Source: Rachycentron canadum (taxonomy: Eukaryota; Chordata; Actinopteri; Carangiformes; Rachycentridae). Taken from it: 64,000 bases of DNA. Positions 14,401 through 28,119 of the stretch are shown here, piece after piece. Under the pieces are notes generated by a model. That model was not told the origin of the DNA and made no database searches. It was given only the letters and a program-made list of their open reading frames with translations. The DNA is taken from contig CM076666.1 of assembly GCA_038496675.1 (NCBI GenBank), positions 10,471,231 to 10,535,230 of the forward strand. Direction: 5' to 3'. Numbering within the stretch: position 1 is the stretch's first letter; the number at the start of each line of letters is the position of its first letter. Made by a program: the position numbers and the translations under genes.

Positions 14401-15668
14401 TTTATCTTTTTATCTCACTTCTGGTAAAAAAAAAAAAAAAAAAGCCTTTTTACTCTTGCAAAGTAAAGAAGCTGTGGCTGCTGCTGCACTAAGAAGAGAT
14501 GTTGAGATGTTAAGATGGGGGTGACGGACTCGCCGTGGCCTGCTGTGTTAACAGGACAGAAGTGTTAGAGGAGCGTGGACCACCCCATCGCAGCTTCCTT
14601 CAACAAAACTCAAACAGATGTGTAATGAAGGCCAGTGTATGCATGGGGATGGTGTGTGTGCATGCGTATGTGTGTAATCATTCTCACCTGTGTTACAATA
14701 GGTGCTAATACAGCCCCCTGTGTAGAGGCAAATGTATGCAACCCAGCGATACCCTGCAAGGTTTGACCAAGCAGTTTCTTTCCCTCTCTTTGACTATGGC
14801 CCTCACTGTCACATTTCAGCAGATCTTACATCACCTCACCCTCCACTTTCCTTTTTGTGGTGTCCAACATTTTCGTTTTCTATTTGTGGTGTTTTAGGTT
14901 GTGTTCCCCCTCAGGCCTTACATGAGGAATTAATTTTCATATTCCCTTTCCATGATTTCCTCTCTCCCAAAATCCTCCACAACTGACAGCCCTCCTTCCA
15001 GCCCCCACCTCTTTCCCTCCTGTACCTCCTCTCCACCTCCGCCTCCCCTTCATCCCCTCCTCATCCCTACCTTACAGCTGTTGTTTTGGATTAGTCGAAT
15101 AGCTCCTGTCAGATCCAGTGATCCCTCTCCTTTGCCACCCACAGAGTTGTGCTGCACACTCCACTCACTCCTTGTCTGTCTCTCCCACTCTCGCTCTCAC
15201 TCTCTCTCTCTCTCTCTGTCTCCCTTCCACTCGTGCATGTGCACTCAAACTATATAGACGTTTCTGACAGGTGCGTGTCAAGGTGCGTCTGTGGGCAGGG
15301 CCGTGAGGTTGCTGTGGTTTCAGAGGGCTCCCCAGGCCTCTCCTTCTTTTCATGTCCAGGAAGGCGCGACGGTGCTGGTGTACAACTCATACCAAAACAA
15401 AAAAAAAGGTTTGTTGTTCTAAACCGGACAAGGAGCGCCATAAATTCCCAGCATTTTACTTCCCTGGAATTCCTTTTCAACTGCTCCCCTCTTTTCATTG
15501 TGTCTCGAGGAGTCTTTTTACAGACAACTTTATTATTTTTCTTTTTTTGGGAGGGTCGGGATTTTGACAGCTGCAGGACTGGTCATCCATGCTGGTTGAG
15601 ACAGACTGACACTGAATAGGGTTTTGACATGATGATGGCAAGAGTAATAGTGTTATTTCAGTCATTTG

Positions 15669-15673
15669 GAGAG

Positions 15674-15742
<69 letters not shown>
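15669..15742. repeat. (GA)n-(TG)n compound microsatellite
   Basis: A short GA run is followed by about 33 TG units. Confidence 0.97.
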
Positions 15743-15743
<1 letters not shown>

Positions 15744-17784
15744 TGACAAAAAAAGAGAGACCAGTTTCAATAGCACAGTGAAGATATGCAGAACGGGGAG
15801 AGGTGCTGTAATTTGACAGAAACATGTCAAATCTACGGTGTTGTTTCAGTGATTACAGATTACAGTTGCTTTTAGTCTTGAGTTACACTGATACAGTATA
15901 GGGGTGTGGTGCAAAGATAACAAAGGAGTAGCTGTTACTGTTGTGAATGAGTGACAAAACTAAGTCTTTTTATCTTATAATATCTCATAGAACAAATAAA
16001 TTATGCAGATTCATTCATTTCTGTTTTTTATTCATGTGTTGCACTTACAGGTTGCTTTGTTTTTTCATTTACTTCCATGGTGTTTAAGTCTGGAAACTGC
16101 ACTGGTCGTACATCATGTGACACCAAATGTGGCAAAAAGTAGAAAACATTTTTTAATTAATATAGCATTAAAAAAAATAAAAAAATTTTAATAAAATTCT
16201 GTAGCATCAACCTGCTTGTTTGCCTGCTCATCAAAAATTTTTTAGATCCAGACAAGATACTGGTTAAATTTTAAGGACAAAGAAACTGGAGAACAGTAAG
16301 GAAAACTCAGTTATTGCGATCCAATCCAATCCAATAGTCATCCGCCTCAAAGTGGTACAAGAAGAAAAGTGGAGGAATACTTCTGTCTGGACTAAGACAT
16401 CTGACTGAACAATAGGCCTTCATTCCAAGAGCCAAGCTGTTAATGTCACCAACAAGTACAACAACAACTAGAGACATATTCAATGTAGAAATGCCCTTAG
16501 TATTAGTGGATTTGAACAGAGGCCACGAGGTCGACAGAGATTATAGGAAATAACACACAACATCATCCACTATACTCACAATTCTGTTTCTTCTCTTTCT
16601 TCTTGGTCATAAACATGTTTATGTCCCCTCTGTACACGGGACAAAGGCTCTTTGCGCTTATATATTGTATTGTAATATATTGTGCTAATATTGCTAAATT
16701 AAAAGCTGAGCTTTTAGTGGTCAACTTTCTTGCCCTGTTTTCAGCTCATTTAGTGTATATTTCTTTTTCCCATTAAAACATTGAATAAAAACAAATATTT
16801 TAATTAGACTACTGTCTGCTTTGTTTCAGGCTGCACATATCAAGTATGGTTGCTGTCAGCTCTTTATGACCATATGCATCAATCATACACAGACGTGTAC
16901 ACACATAGATTTATGTGGTGGCTTTAATCAGCTTAATAGCTCCACACCAGTGGACAGTATTTCTTACCAGTAAGTAGATGCCATTATAAAGCCATCAGAG
17001 TCGTACACACTAGAAGTGTGTGTGATAGAGACTATAAATAAAGACTGACATTCAAGGTTTTAACATTTTTCTCTTTTTTGATGATCTTTGGATAAATGTG
17101 TATTACATCCATGTAAGAACAATGTTCAGATTTTGTTCTACAACTTCATTTTGTTTTCTGTTCAAACTAGCAGTGAAACATTTCTAGTCTGACAAGTCTG
17201 AGGACCCTGTCACTGTACACCAGTATCAGCAAAGATCTGAATTTATGGCAATAACATCTTGCCTCCTCCTCTTTTTCCTCTTCCTCTCTCACCTCCTCCT
17301 GGCCTCGTCTTTCCATCCTGGTGTTTTCTCTCTATCAGCCCCCACTGCCCTAGGTTCTCCTACAGCTGAGGACAAGATCCAACCTCCTCCTCCACTTGCA
17401 GGCTTCCTCTGTAAGACAATGGCAGGGCAAAGGATCTGTGTGTGCACAGTGTGTGAGTTTGTGTGTGTGTACGTGTATCGTAAGCTATTAGCAACATCTG
17501 TATATGTATTATTTCAATGTTTTTGTATCTGTGCACATTTGTGGGTTTTGCGTACAATTATGTGTGCTTTTGTTAATAAAATTCAAAGTTATTGTGTGTA
17601 TGTGAAAATTTAGATTTATGATGTAGGAAACAGCGACTATGTCACTGCAAAACAATAGAAGATTCACTGCTGCAAATGCACATGCACACACCCATATACA
17701 CACACAAGCACTCTTTTGGCACTCACTTCTCCTGAGACCTCTGCGTCGACCACAAGGAACTCCCTTCCTGCTGCAATGCTGGCA

Positions 17785-17817
<33 letters not shown>
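17785..17817. repeat. (CA)n microsatellite
   Basis: About 16 CA units. Confidence 0.95.
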
Positions 17818-17819
<2 letters not shown>

Positions 17820-18589
17820 ATTGATGCATCCCCTTGGGTCCACAAGTTATCAGGATAAGGCTCCAACATTTGTGCATCCTCTTTTGAAAAGTGAGGGTAA
17901 AGAATGAAATGAAAAAATAAAGCACAAGGGAAACAGCAAAGTGAAGATACAGGAAATAAAAGTGAGAAGTTTGTGTGTCCACGTATGAGCTGTCACATTT
18001 ATTTATGAGATTATGGCTGTGAGAGGAGAGAAAAGTGTCAGGTGTGTGCTGCCCTCCTATATCAGCTCACGGTCCTTTCCTGCTTTGATAAACTATGTCA
18101 TATGTAGCCATTTTGGGAATCACTACATTATTGTTGCAAAGTAAATGATAGATTTCCAGTGTCTTGTGTTAGCCTATAGCCTGCCAACTGTGTGTAATCT
18201 TTATGAGACAATGGCCTTGAATACCAGCGATCTCTCCTAGAGGTATAATAATCTTTCTTTTCATGTAACCCTTCCCCCCTCTGTTTCGGTGAAAGCACTG
18301 AAGGCCCACTTCAGATGGACAAAGATGCTGTAGCCACCATCCTCTCCCCCCCCGTGAATGCAGAGAGTCACCCTGACATAAAGCTGTTATAAAAAAAAAC
18401 ACAAGACTAAGGTTGTTTCATTGAGCTTTTCCTCCAATTCTTTTTCACAATGCAGTAACAGTCAATCAGCTGCATAAAACAGCCTAAATATAGGGTTTAA
18501 GACTTGTTACACTACTACCCACAGCCACGGCTTGTAATTGAAACTTTTCCATTCTGTTTCTTTTTTCTTTTTTTTTTCAAATGCTTTGG

Positions 18590-19300
18590 CTGCCGAGGGG
18601 AGATTGGCAGCTCTGAGTGGCCAGCAGATGAAGCGGCTGGCACGCTAATGAATAGAACGCTGATTGCAGGATCCCCAAGATGCAAATTACTGTGCCTGCC
18701 ACCCCTGACGACCGGCAATTACCGGGCCGCCATGGCGGACGCCTCGTGCATATTCATCTCACCCGCTGGGCATATTGATCAACAACTTACTTCAAGCAAG
18801 AAGCAGTGAAATGTATCATGTCGCTCAGTCAGTGCTTACAAAAAAAAAAAAACATTTTCTTTTCCTGTTGTCAAAATTGACAGTGTAATATCTAGTAAGA
18901 CAGGCGCTTTAACTATGTAAGGAGTATTCATTGTAATCAGGCTCAGGTAATGAGCTAATTGCTAATATCACATTCAAGAAGTAATAAAACATGTCATTCA
19001 TTAGAAAATAGTATTAAATCAAATATTGATTTCTGCTTGTACTTTACCTAATTAATTGCACTTAAAGTTCACTGCCCCCAGCAATGGCAGGTTTACGTTT
19101 TGTCTTCACAAATATTTCAGTTTCATTTTGCATATTGACTAATTCCAAATTTCCAAATTTATTTTACACCTCTTAAACTTTTTAAAGATTAATGAAGTTT
19201 TATTTGGTATTAACGTGCATTATTAGTCTTTGAAAGTCAAAATTATATCATTATGATAATAGCTGTTCATTAGTGTTAGTGTCAAAGTGACAAGCGTTGT
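18590..19300. promoter_or_regulatory. putative conserved non-coding enhancer block
   Basis: Within AT-rich surroundings this block is complex and dense in motifs. An octamer (ATGCAAAT, 18680-18687) lies next to AATTA. A 12-bp palindrome, CCGCCATGGCGG, is at 18727-18738. GTGCATATTCAT is at 18746-18757 and TATTCATTGTAA at 18925-18936. Several TAAT/ATTA homeodomain cores follow to 19.3 kb. No splice signals, frame or repeat structure explain it. The composition is what I expect of a vertebrate developmental enhancer. Conservation itself cannot be seen from one sequence, and the target gene is unknown. Confidence 0.4.
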
Positions 19301-20800
19301 TCCTGTTTTCAAGCTACTAACACCACCTTCACTGACTCTATGACTCTACTGACTTATTTCAGCTATGTATTTAACCCAGAATGTGACAGCTGAAGTTTTT
19401 TTGTTTTAGTTTGTATCTTGTGTACATAAATTACATTTTGGAGAGCATAGTTTTCATGGCGTCATTCCTGAGGGGACACACACACACACACACATACAGA
19501 GCGAGAGCAAGAGTGCAGACTTCAGAACATGGCAGGAATATGAATATGAAAGGGCTTCTTTCAACAACGGAAAAACAAGAGTGCTGCCAGCAGTTAATGG
19601 GACCAAATGAAGGAAAGCTGAGCAACATCGGATTTTGAGCTCTCTCCCTCAAAACAAACATCCAATGATCACATTAGCGATGGATCACAGAGCTGCATCA
19701 TTATTGTCTTGGGTGTCTTGTCTGGTTTCGAGCCTCTGCCTCAGTTATTTTCACTTTTGAAAAAAAAAAATTAAACGACAATAACTTCCTCTCTGGAGAT
19801 TTTTGTGCTCACTTGATTGTCTGTAGTGATTCTAGCTGTCACAATACTCACTGCAATACTCGAAGAACTTACAAACAAAGACATACCAACGTAGAAGAAC
19901 TAAAACAATATTTTACACAAAACTATATCAAGTTGGATTGGATTTTTATTTCACTTGCCCAACAAACAGCAAACAGCTGCAATATAGTTAGAGTGAGTGA
20001 CTTGCAGGTAAATGCCTGGATTATTCTGCTAGGAGGCAAAGTCCTGCTCCCTAACAGCTATCCTGCATTATGTATGTACCCTGTCAAGTACCCATAAACA
20101 GAGCAGACTGCACATGGCAGTTTTGTTATAACACCCAGAGATCAGCAGCAGTTTGAAAATGACCTAAAATGCTATTTTAATAATTTAAAATAAAACTTAA
20201 TAACATTAATATTATTAAATACTAAACATTGTTTCAATGAAACATAAATTTTTTTGCCACATTAAAGTGTAATACTTCTTGTCCCTTTATGTGACATCCC
20301 ATTGTCTGACTCTTGTCCTTCCAGTGTGAAGAGCAAAAGCAAAAACATAAGATGTGAAACAACAAAAACAGTCCCAGCTTTGGCAGAAAGTTTTAAGTTT
20401 ATGGAGGATAAGCTGAACTGGGAAATTGGTTTTCGGGGCTTTTAAAGCTAGATTTTGAAACATGGCCCCTCTACAAGGCAGGGCCACACAACCAACTGAC
20501 AATACAGAACCGTCTTAGTTGATATTTTACTTTGGTGCAAATTTCCAAACAAACAAATGAACAAAACCAAACAACAGTAAATAATCTTAAAACTGGATTC
20601 TCAGTCTGAATCACTGAATCATTGCAGAGGTACCAATGAGCAAGGCACTAAACTTGAAGAAGTGTTACAGTGGCTCAGCTGTCAACAGAACAGCAGTTGT
20701 TAAACTAAGCAGCTCCCAAAGGTGCCGCCCTCCCTCCTTCTGCTGCTACTTCCCCAGGCTGTGAACAGGATAAGAGTGTGTTCATAGCCAAGTTTCCCCT

Positions 20801-20808
20801 CACACACA

Positions 20809-20881
<73 letters not shown>

Positions 20882-20882
20882 C
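20801..20882. repeat. (TC)n-(CA)n compound microsatellite
   Basis: CACACAC, then a TC run, then about 27 CA units. Confidence 0.95.
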
Positions 20883-23800
20883 TCTTTCAACTTTACATAC
20901 ACACACCAGCTATGCATATAGATCTATATCGTAAATATTACCAAGCCTTCTGATAGCAATCTCCACACACACACTGAGTGGTCTGACGTGTTTCTGTCAC
21001 ACAAAAACAACCTGCACTCAGGAGGGGAGGGGGGACCCAAATGGATGAGGAAAAAAAGAAACTGATATTTAAAGCAAGAGAAAGGAAAGAGCACATGCAG
21101 GTGCTGACCTCCAGAGTTGCTCACATATGTCGTTATCTGTGTAATTTTTCTGCTGCAGATTCTTATCTTCTTATCAGAGAATGGCTGGTGGACTGAAGTC
21201 CGCCCATCAAACACTGACTTGGGGCCCAAATTACATCAATCAGGGTCTGGAGTGGAGCAGCAGTTTGAGTTCCTTAAATTGGTGGAATAACGAATCTACT
21301 TCCCTTCATTACCTTAGATTTAAACTTTTGATGGGGAACTGTGAGAAAAGGAGCAGAGGCAATGAATACATTTCAGAAATATTGAGTTGAAAAACACAAA
21401 AACCACTGGGTGAGACTTTTCTCAATAATATACTTTGGAGTCGTTAAATTAGATGTGATCACATTGCTTATTAAAAAAGTAAGTGATTGTTAACAACACA
21501 TTTCTTTTTGCATAATTTGATCTGTCTAGCAAGTCAAATGGATCTCCAGAGTTCACCACACTTCAGGAAATGCATGACTCCCTCTTTTCATCTTCCTTTG
21601 CCATCATTTACCACAAGATAATATCATACTAATATTCTTAGCTAAGTGCAGATAATTGCATGCAGCACATACAAGTGAAGTAGAATAAATCTTTAGTGTC
21701 CCTGAGGGGCAGTTTGGCATACAGACAGCCGCCAGTGATAGAGATAAGTGATGGATACATAGTGAGGGATATAAATAGCAAACAGTACACAGGTTATCAC
21801 CATCACTTGGTCTTTCTGACAGCAGACATTTCGACTTGTGAACACAAAAAAAGCACAAAAGCAATAACAGTGGAGTCAACAGGAACAATACCAGGACCAT
21901 GAAACTGAAGCAGCTAAATGAAATTCAACCATCATTCATTTTATTATTCACACCAGGGTTTTTTCCACCTGTCACCTGACATGTCAACGTATCTTATATG
22001 TCCTTATAGATGGCAGTGGTACTTTACATAACATTATTAAGACTAGTTTTTCAAATATGTGGATTTAATGTTTGATCCGGCTGAGAGCCAATGATACGTG
22101 TGTTCTAGCTCTGTACTGAAATATGAAAAAGATGAAGAAAAAGATAGAAATGTATTTATACAGGATACACATTGAACATTCTGCTGTCTATAGATAATGA
22201 TTTATTTATATAGATTTTTCAATACTGCAATAATATGTGCTTTATCAGTACATCCAATGATGCCAAACTATCCAGTGAAAACCAAGTATCTCCAAATTTG
22301 ACAATTTAAATGTTTTGCGGAGGGAATAAATGTTGGTTGAGAAAATCCTTGCTTTCAAAAACTAAACAAAACATTTGAGACCCCATCTGATCACCTGAAT
22401 ATAGACCATGAGAAGTCAACATTTTGCAGAACAGCAGCTCATATATGTTTCTGGCATCACCTTGATCACCCATCAAAATCAGCAATTGAACTTTGTGCTA
22501 GAATTAATGTTACCTCTCTATCAGAGAAGGAGGCCTTTTCATTTTTATCTTTTTGATAAACTTGAGAAACACAAGTCCGATTATTGTGGGTGGGGCTCTG
22601 AAGACTCAGAGAAACTCAGACCTCTCTTGGAGCCCCAGTTTCCTGATCAGGGCAGAAATGCATCACGACAATTGTGACTGTCTATCTGTCTGCCTGTCTG
22701 TCCATCCATCCATCCATCTGCCTGTCCGTCTGTTTGCCGGCCAAAGTGAACACTAGTGAGTCCCGCCAGCAGCAGAATTATAACAGGGAGCAACCACCTC
22801 AGGAGGAAAATTACTATTGATGCTGCCTCCCTTTTTACAGGACTTCATTTGATACAGACACAGCAGTTTAAAAAGTAACACAGTAAAGATTTGGTGTTTT
22901 ACATCCTATCACATTAGCTATGGCTGTCAAAATTATGTATTCGAGCTTTGTTATGACTTTGTTGCTGCTTCCCTCTACATCATGTTGTATCAGTAACTTG
23001 TAGTGCAGCACAGTTTATCCCTGCAAACCAATAAAACAATTTTGTGTCAATGTCCTGATCTGCCAAGCTGATTTAAGTGTGAATGTCATGTTCACACTAA
23101 TTTTTCAGCACCCAGGAAAACCAGAGTTTTCTGCCTGTGTGGTTTATTATCTTTCCAGGCTGTAAAAGTGATGAGGTCAACGTAGTTCTTCTCTGTGTCA
23201 GTGTGTGCTTTTTGCTCCAGTGGTCACATGATCACTTGTGACAGAGGTCATTTGGGGTCAAGTGGGGTCATGAGTAGTATCCTGACATCCTGCCAGTCTA
23301 ATCACCTGTTTATTTATTTAACAACCAAACTCTGATCCAAACTGACCACGGGACTGAAAGTGAGGAGAAAGTGAAAGTAAGAGAAAAGGTTGATGAAGGT
23401 TCAACACGAGCCAGTTCAAACTCCTATAGGGGTGCATATCCCATATTTAGCAGTATTTTTGGTACAATGTGCAGAGTGGGCCATTTTTACTGTTAAGGTC
23501 TCATGTATCCTTTTTGTTGAGTGATTACAAACTCCTCATGCTGCAAATACCATGAACTGGATGTGGATTTGAAATATGTACAAACTTCTGTACAAACATT
23601 TTTATCTGATTTAATGGTGCATAAATAAAAGGATTTATTTTCATTTAGTATTTCAGTGGAAACAGGACTTATGGAAAAGGCTTACAGATATGAAATAATA
23701 CCATAAGAAAAAGTTAATTTAGACATTCAGGTAGGATAACAAGGAAAGTGTAGTGCAAGCATTACAGTAGCTTAGCTTGTTGCTGCCCTCTTTTGGAAAG

Positions 23801-24847
23801 TACAGGTGCCACTTAACTGTTCACTTGGCTTGTGTTTACCAGCCTTCACCACATAGTGGAGACAGACTGTAACAATAGAGATCTCTGACTAGCGAAGGAT
23901 GTGGTCTGATTGGAATATGCACCGAAATTTTACATACATACTTTATATGATATATATAAAATTCTTTTAATAAAAACAAATAAAATATTTTTAAATTTTT
24001 TTTTAAAATATCATCATCCCTTGAATTATTTATACAACATAAATCATCACTTCTTAAAAGTAATTTTTACAGGTTTCTGTAATTTTTTTACTTGTTGATT
24101 TAATACCTGCATCTTGGTTTTTTACTGTTTGTGTGACGTACATTGTTACATTGTTTTTGAGATGCGCAGTATTTCTAAATGACATGGCTGTAGTTTTTTT
24201 TAGTGTGATGCATTTAAACAAACAAGCTTTCATCAGAGCAACACAGGAATGATGCCATTATTTTGATGTCATTGCATGTAGCTGTTCATTTGAGGTCATG
24301 TGCCTTTGAGGATGGATGGCATTATCCACTAAGACATAAAAACAGAAACATTGCAAAGAACAGCAATGTTCAGTTTATCAGAGAGCCTGGAGTAAACATA
24401 AAATAAATAAATAAAAGAAATGAACCAATATAATAATAATGTACCCATTCACAAATTTCTCAAATGAAATTCAAAGGAACAAAACAGAATGTTTGTGGGT
24501 GCAATGCAAATAATAACATTTGCAATGCTGAGAGACACAAGGAATATTTTCATTTTACTTGAATTTGAATATGTTAATGCATGGGAAACTGATGCTCACC
24601 CACTCATTTTTAATATATCACATACTTTTATGTTATGTGTGACAAAGTTGTCATGAGGTCTGATGGGATAAAGGTAGTGCAAATGAGAAGAGCTGCATCA
24701 TCAACCCTGTCTGTTCCTCTATCTTCCTGTAGGAACATGACTGGGTGAGCAGGACGCTGTGGGGCTGTGGTCAATAAACGGAAGTAAATATTGACCACAG
24801 CAACATTTTACTCCATTTATATTCGACAAAGGTGACCAGCTTATATA

Positions 24848-24887
<40 letters not shown>
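24848..24887. repeat. (CA)n microsatellite
   Basis: About 19 CA units. Confidence 0.95.
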
Positions 24888-24888
<1 letters not shown>

Positions 24889-25775
24889 CAAATACACAAT
24901 TTGTAACTACGTACAGAGTAAATAATCAATAGCAAACATTCAGCGAGCATTCAACTGTAGCTTAAATACAACAACCTAATCCTTTAAAGTCACAACACTG
25001 ACACACTTGTTTGCAGTGTACATTTTAAACTTTAACCTGATTTGTGTCTGCAGGTAAACTGAGTATAACTGAGCAGCTGGTGATATCCACCTGTTTGAAT
25101 TGAGGCTCTACACCCCACATCATGTTTGTTTCAAAGTGCTTTGACCAGCAGCTTTTCTGTGTCCAAGTGACTTGTTGAATATTTTATCTCCAACAGGTAG
25201 GGGGAGAGTCAGGTTACAAGATAACTAGATAACAAGAGGGCTCCAGAGCACTGAAGGAAGGGCTCTGCCCACCCAGCTGTGAAGGGATGCGGATGAAAAT
25301 GAGCTGTGTGTTTGTACAGATATGTGAGAGGACACACTTCACTGTGATCAGAGACACTGAAACACTATGTGATAAATGCTCACTTCCCTCACTCACTGTC
25401 CGTGAAGAGCATCTTTTGGTAGCTTGTCCACAATTGTCTCCTTTTGTAAGAATCGTAATTCTTTGTGTTTGACGCTGTACTTGGAAAAATTGTCGCTCAC
25501 AATGATAAACCTACAGAGAATTATCAACAGATTCTATACCGTTTCCCTCAGAGCTACAAAAAGTGTCTTCCAGCTCATTGTCTTTCACAACGTTACTATT
25601 CAGGTTCAGCCACACCTTTTACCAGCAGGCAGCTGTTTTCAGTGAAATTTTCCAGAAAAACCAACTAGTTGCGACCTGACATACAGGCAGCAGCCAGACA
25701 TAGTTAGCAGCTAGCTAGTGAACATGATTAACATTTTGATATCTGTGGTTTTTGTGACCAGTTGCCATTTCTGGT

Positions 25776-26075
25776 AAAGTCTGTCAATCACACGTAGCCA
25801 CACCCAGGGCAGACACACCCTAATGCATACCCTGCTCTATGGTCTTTTTTCCGCCAAATGGGAACCATAATTTTAAAAAAATCAAGTTGCATTGAAGAAG
25901 ACTTGAAACTAGCAATTGAGACCATGAACTCATTAGAAAGATGTGAGTAGTAGGGCTATTTTCCCATAGACTTCAATACAATCTGTTTACTTTTTGCAAC
26001 CAGTGGAGTTGCTCCCTGATGGTGATTATTCATAATGCTGATTTAAGGCACATCTGCATTTGGTTCACTTTTCAG
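25776..26075 (+). repeat. dispersed teleost repeat, copy 1
   Basis: It runs from AAGTCTGTCAATCAC through TAATGCATACCCTGC, TTGAGACCATGAACTCATTA and TTTTTGCAACCAGTGGAGT to TTTAAGGCACATCTGCATT. A second, inverted copy with the same word order lies at 57,835-58,130, which shows directly that it is a dispersed element. The family resembles one common in teleost introns; its class is unknown to me. Confidence 0.75.
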
Positions 26076-26332
26076 CCATCTCGTCAATGTCCAATTTTAT
26101 AAACAGTGTCTAGGTTCTGTTTACAGCAGTTGAAAGTTTGACTTTAACTGCACAGAGCTTGATGCTGTTTTCACATTTGCCTGCTGAAGGGGAAGTTTTT
26201 TAAAGCTCACTTTAAACCTGAGTTTAAATTGTTTACATTTGATTTTTTGACATTATGACCTGACCATTCATAGTTTATAATAAGGAGCATTTACACAGAG
26301 AATGGAGATTTTTTTTTCTTTTAGTTAATTTA

Positions 26333-26452
26333 AAATAAATAATGTGCATATTCATTGTAAGGATTTCAGTTGAAATAAATAATGTGCATATTCATTGTAA
26401 GGATTTCAGTTGAAATAAATAATGTGCATATTCATTGTAAGGATTTCAGTTG
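26333..26452 (+). repeat. three perfect 40-bp tandem repeats upstream of the keratin promoter
   Basis: Copies at 26333-26372, 26373-26412 and 26413-26452 are identical. Each unit contains GTGCATATTCATTGTAA, which overlaps a POU-factor-like core (TGCATAT, and ATATTCAT as in Pit-1 sites) with a SOX-like CATTGT. The array ends about 150 bp upstream of the TATA box at 26606. Perfect identity suggests recent expansion or ongoing length variation. Confidence 0.95.
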
Positions 26453-26605
26453 GAGAGTTCAAGTTGAAATAAGAAGGTCATTAACAACGCACATGCTACA
26501 TTTTCATGACAATTCTCATCGACACATGCCTTTCTCAAGGCCCTAAGGTGAAATAAAGGCACCGCCTGACTAGAGTTAGCTCCTCCCACTTCTTGCACAC
26601 CTGCA

Positions 26606-26611
26606 TATAAA
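26606..26611 (+). promoter_or_regulatory. TATA box of the keratin gene (inferred)
   Basis: TATAAA in the context GCATATAAACTC, with the expected start of transcription near 26636. It sits about 80 bp before a strong splice donor, so the stretch between is a plausible non-coding first exon. Confidence 0.5.
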
Positions 26612-26635
26612 CTCACCTGTAGCAGCAGCAGTTCA

Positions 26636-26689
26636 AAGCCTCCTGCATTCCTCTGGATCCAACCCTGACTTTATCTAAAGGAAATCCTG
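26636..26689 (+). other. probable non-coding first exon of the keratin gene
   Basis: The start is estimated from the TATA box and the end is the donor CCTG|GTAAGT at 26690. It would splice to the acceptor CTCTCCAG at 28100, which lies 19 nt before the keratin ATG. This linkage is inference from signals. A transcript read would settle it. Confidence 0.45.
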
Positions 26690-28119
26690 GTAAGTTATTT
26701 TTTTTATTTCATTTTTTTATAGTTAAAATTGATCATTTAATTATTTCCAATTAATTCTACTTTGTCCTTTAAGCAAATCAAAATAAATTGAGATTATGAA
26801 AAAATGAAGCACTGATCCTGATCACAATTAGAATAGGGTGAAAAAGTTGCTACCAGTGTACCATTGAATCTTATTATCTTGTTCTCTTTCATTCAGAGAT
26901 GTCAGCACAACTACCATCACTGCCAATTATTGATGAAATTATTTCAGAAAATAAGACATTAAAGCCTATTTCACAATGAACAAAGTACCTCTTTGTGAAG
27001 CTGGAATTCGCTCTGAAAAATTTCCCAATCATTTCCCCAAGTTCTATCTTCAATATGAACAAGGAGCGTCTGTCTCCTGCTGGGTCTTTTGTAGTGTTGT
27101 GGGAACGATGTTGCAGGGATCAAGTGACAGAGAGACAGAGAGGTTCCCTTGACCACTAATCTGCCATTGAAAACCTGCTGAGAAACACACAAAAGCAAGC
27201 ATGCGTGAAACCTCACACACGAACACAAACACACACTCACAGACAAAGATACCCTGTCTTGCATTATGCTGCCATCCAGGCATCAACTAAGTCTTGCTTT
27301 AAGTACAGAAATTAATGTGAACATTGGTTAAACTTATTAACATTTATGTAAAGTAGAAAATTCATCTTGGCATATAAGAACAAATCCAGAAATATTTAAC
27401 AGTCTAAACCTTTATGAAGGCTACGCAGCCAAGTTTCATCTTTTCTTTTTGTTTCTGTTTCATAACTTCTCCATTATTCCCCCCTTAAAGATAAAATGCA
27501 TCTTATTATCATAGTAATAGCCTTCATGAGAGTGTCCTTGGTCATGGTGAGAGGCTCTTCTTTGACCCTGGGTTGAATTCTACTCATTTACATTTTGATT
27601 TTACACTGACTCGCATTGGAGCTGCATTTTGAACAGGGCTGAGACAGACTGAAGTGACTCTGACCATAAAGTCGGTCATCTCTTCCATGCAGATGGTTGG
27701 GTTGAATAACCACTAGCTATGACTGGACTCATTTCAGCATTTTCAGTGGGTGTTTAGCTGTAAGCTGTGAATATTAGCCCTTCTTGTATTTCCATTAAGG
27801 TCTGACCAAATACCAGAATAAAACACATTTGCTTGAGGACCACAAAAGAGCTTTTATTGCAGCCAGATCTCAAGTAACACTGGCTTTAAATGACTGCAAT
27901 AGGTCAAACAGTCTGGGTTTTGGAGTTGTGTATTTTCCATGTGACATTTGCAATTTAAACATCCATTCAATCTCCTCAGAGAAATGGATCTGCAAGAGCT
28001 GATTGTGCTCTTGTTTTGTCTCTTACTTCATGTTTTACCTCCGTCTTGTCCTTCACCAGCATTGTGTTAATCCCAGTTTCTGTGCGTTGACTCTCTCCAG
28101 CTTTCACAAGCCACCCATC

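Larger units (their letters stand above)
12126..18550. other. gene-poor interval with microsatellites
   Basis: No exon with convincing splice signals was found. The interval contains (TG)n and (CA)n tracts, a pyrimidine-rich patch at 14,940-15,220 and a repeat fragment at 14.34 kb. Open frames such as those at 13.6-13.9 kb and 15.1-15.6 kb have no recognisable product. Confidence 0.45.
19301..25775. other. gene-poor interval
   Basis: Mostly AT-rich unique sequence with two CA-type microsatellites (20.8 and 24.8 kb) and a degenerate TCTG/TCCA patch at 22,680-22,730. No coding exon, RNA gene or transposon could be supported. Confidence 0.45.

Noticed and set aside
26333..26452. CRISPR-like array
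   Set aside because: The units are contiguous and identical, without spacers. They form a tandem repeat in a vertebrate genome.
26899..26979. 26-codon open frame starting MSAQLPSLP after a possible acceptor
   Set aside because: No recognisable product, no donor after it, and it lies in the inferred first intron of the keratin gene.
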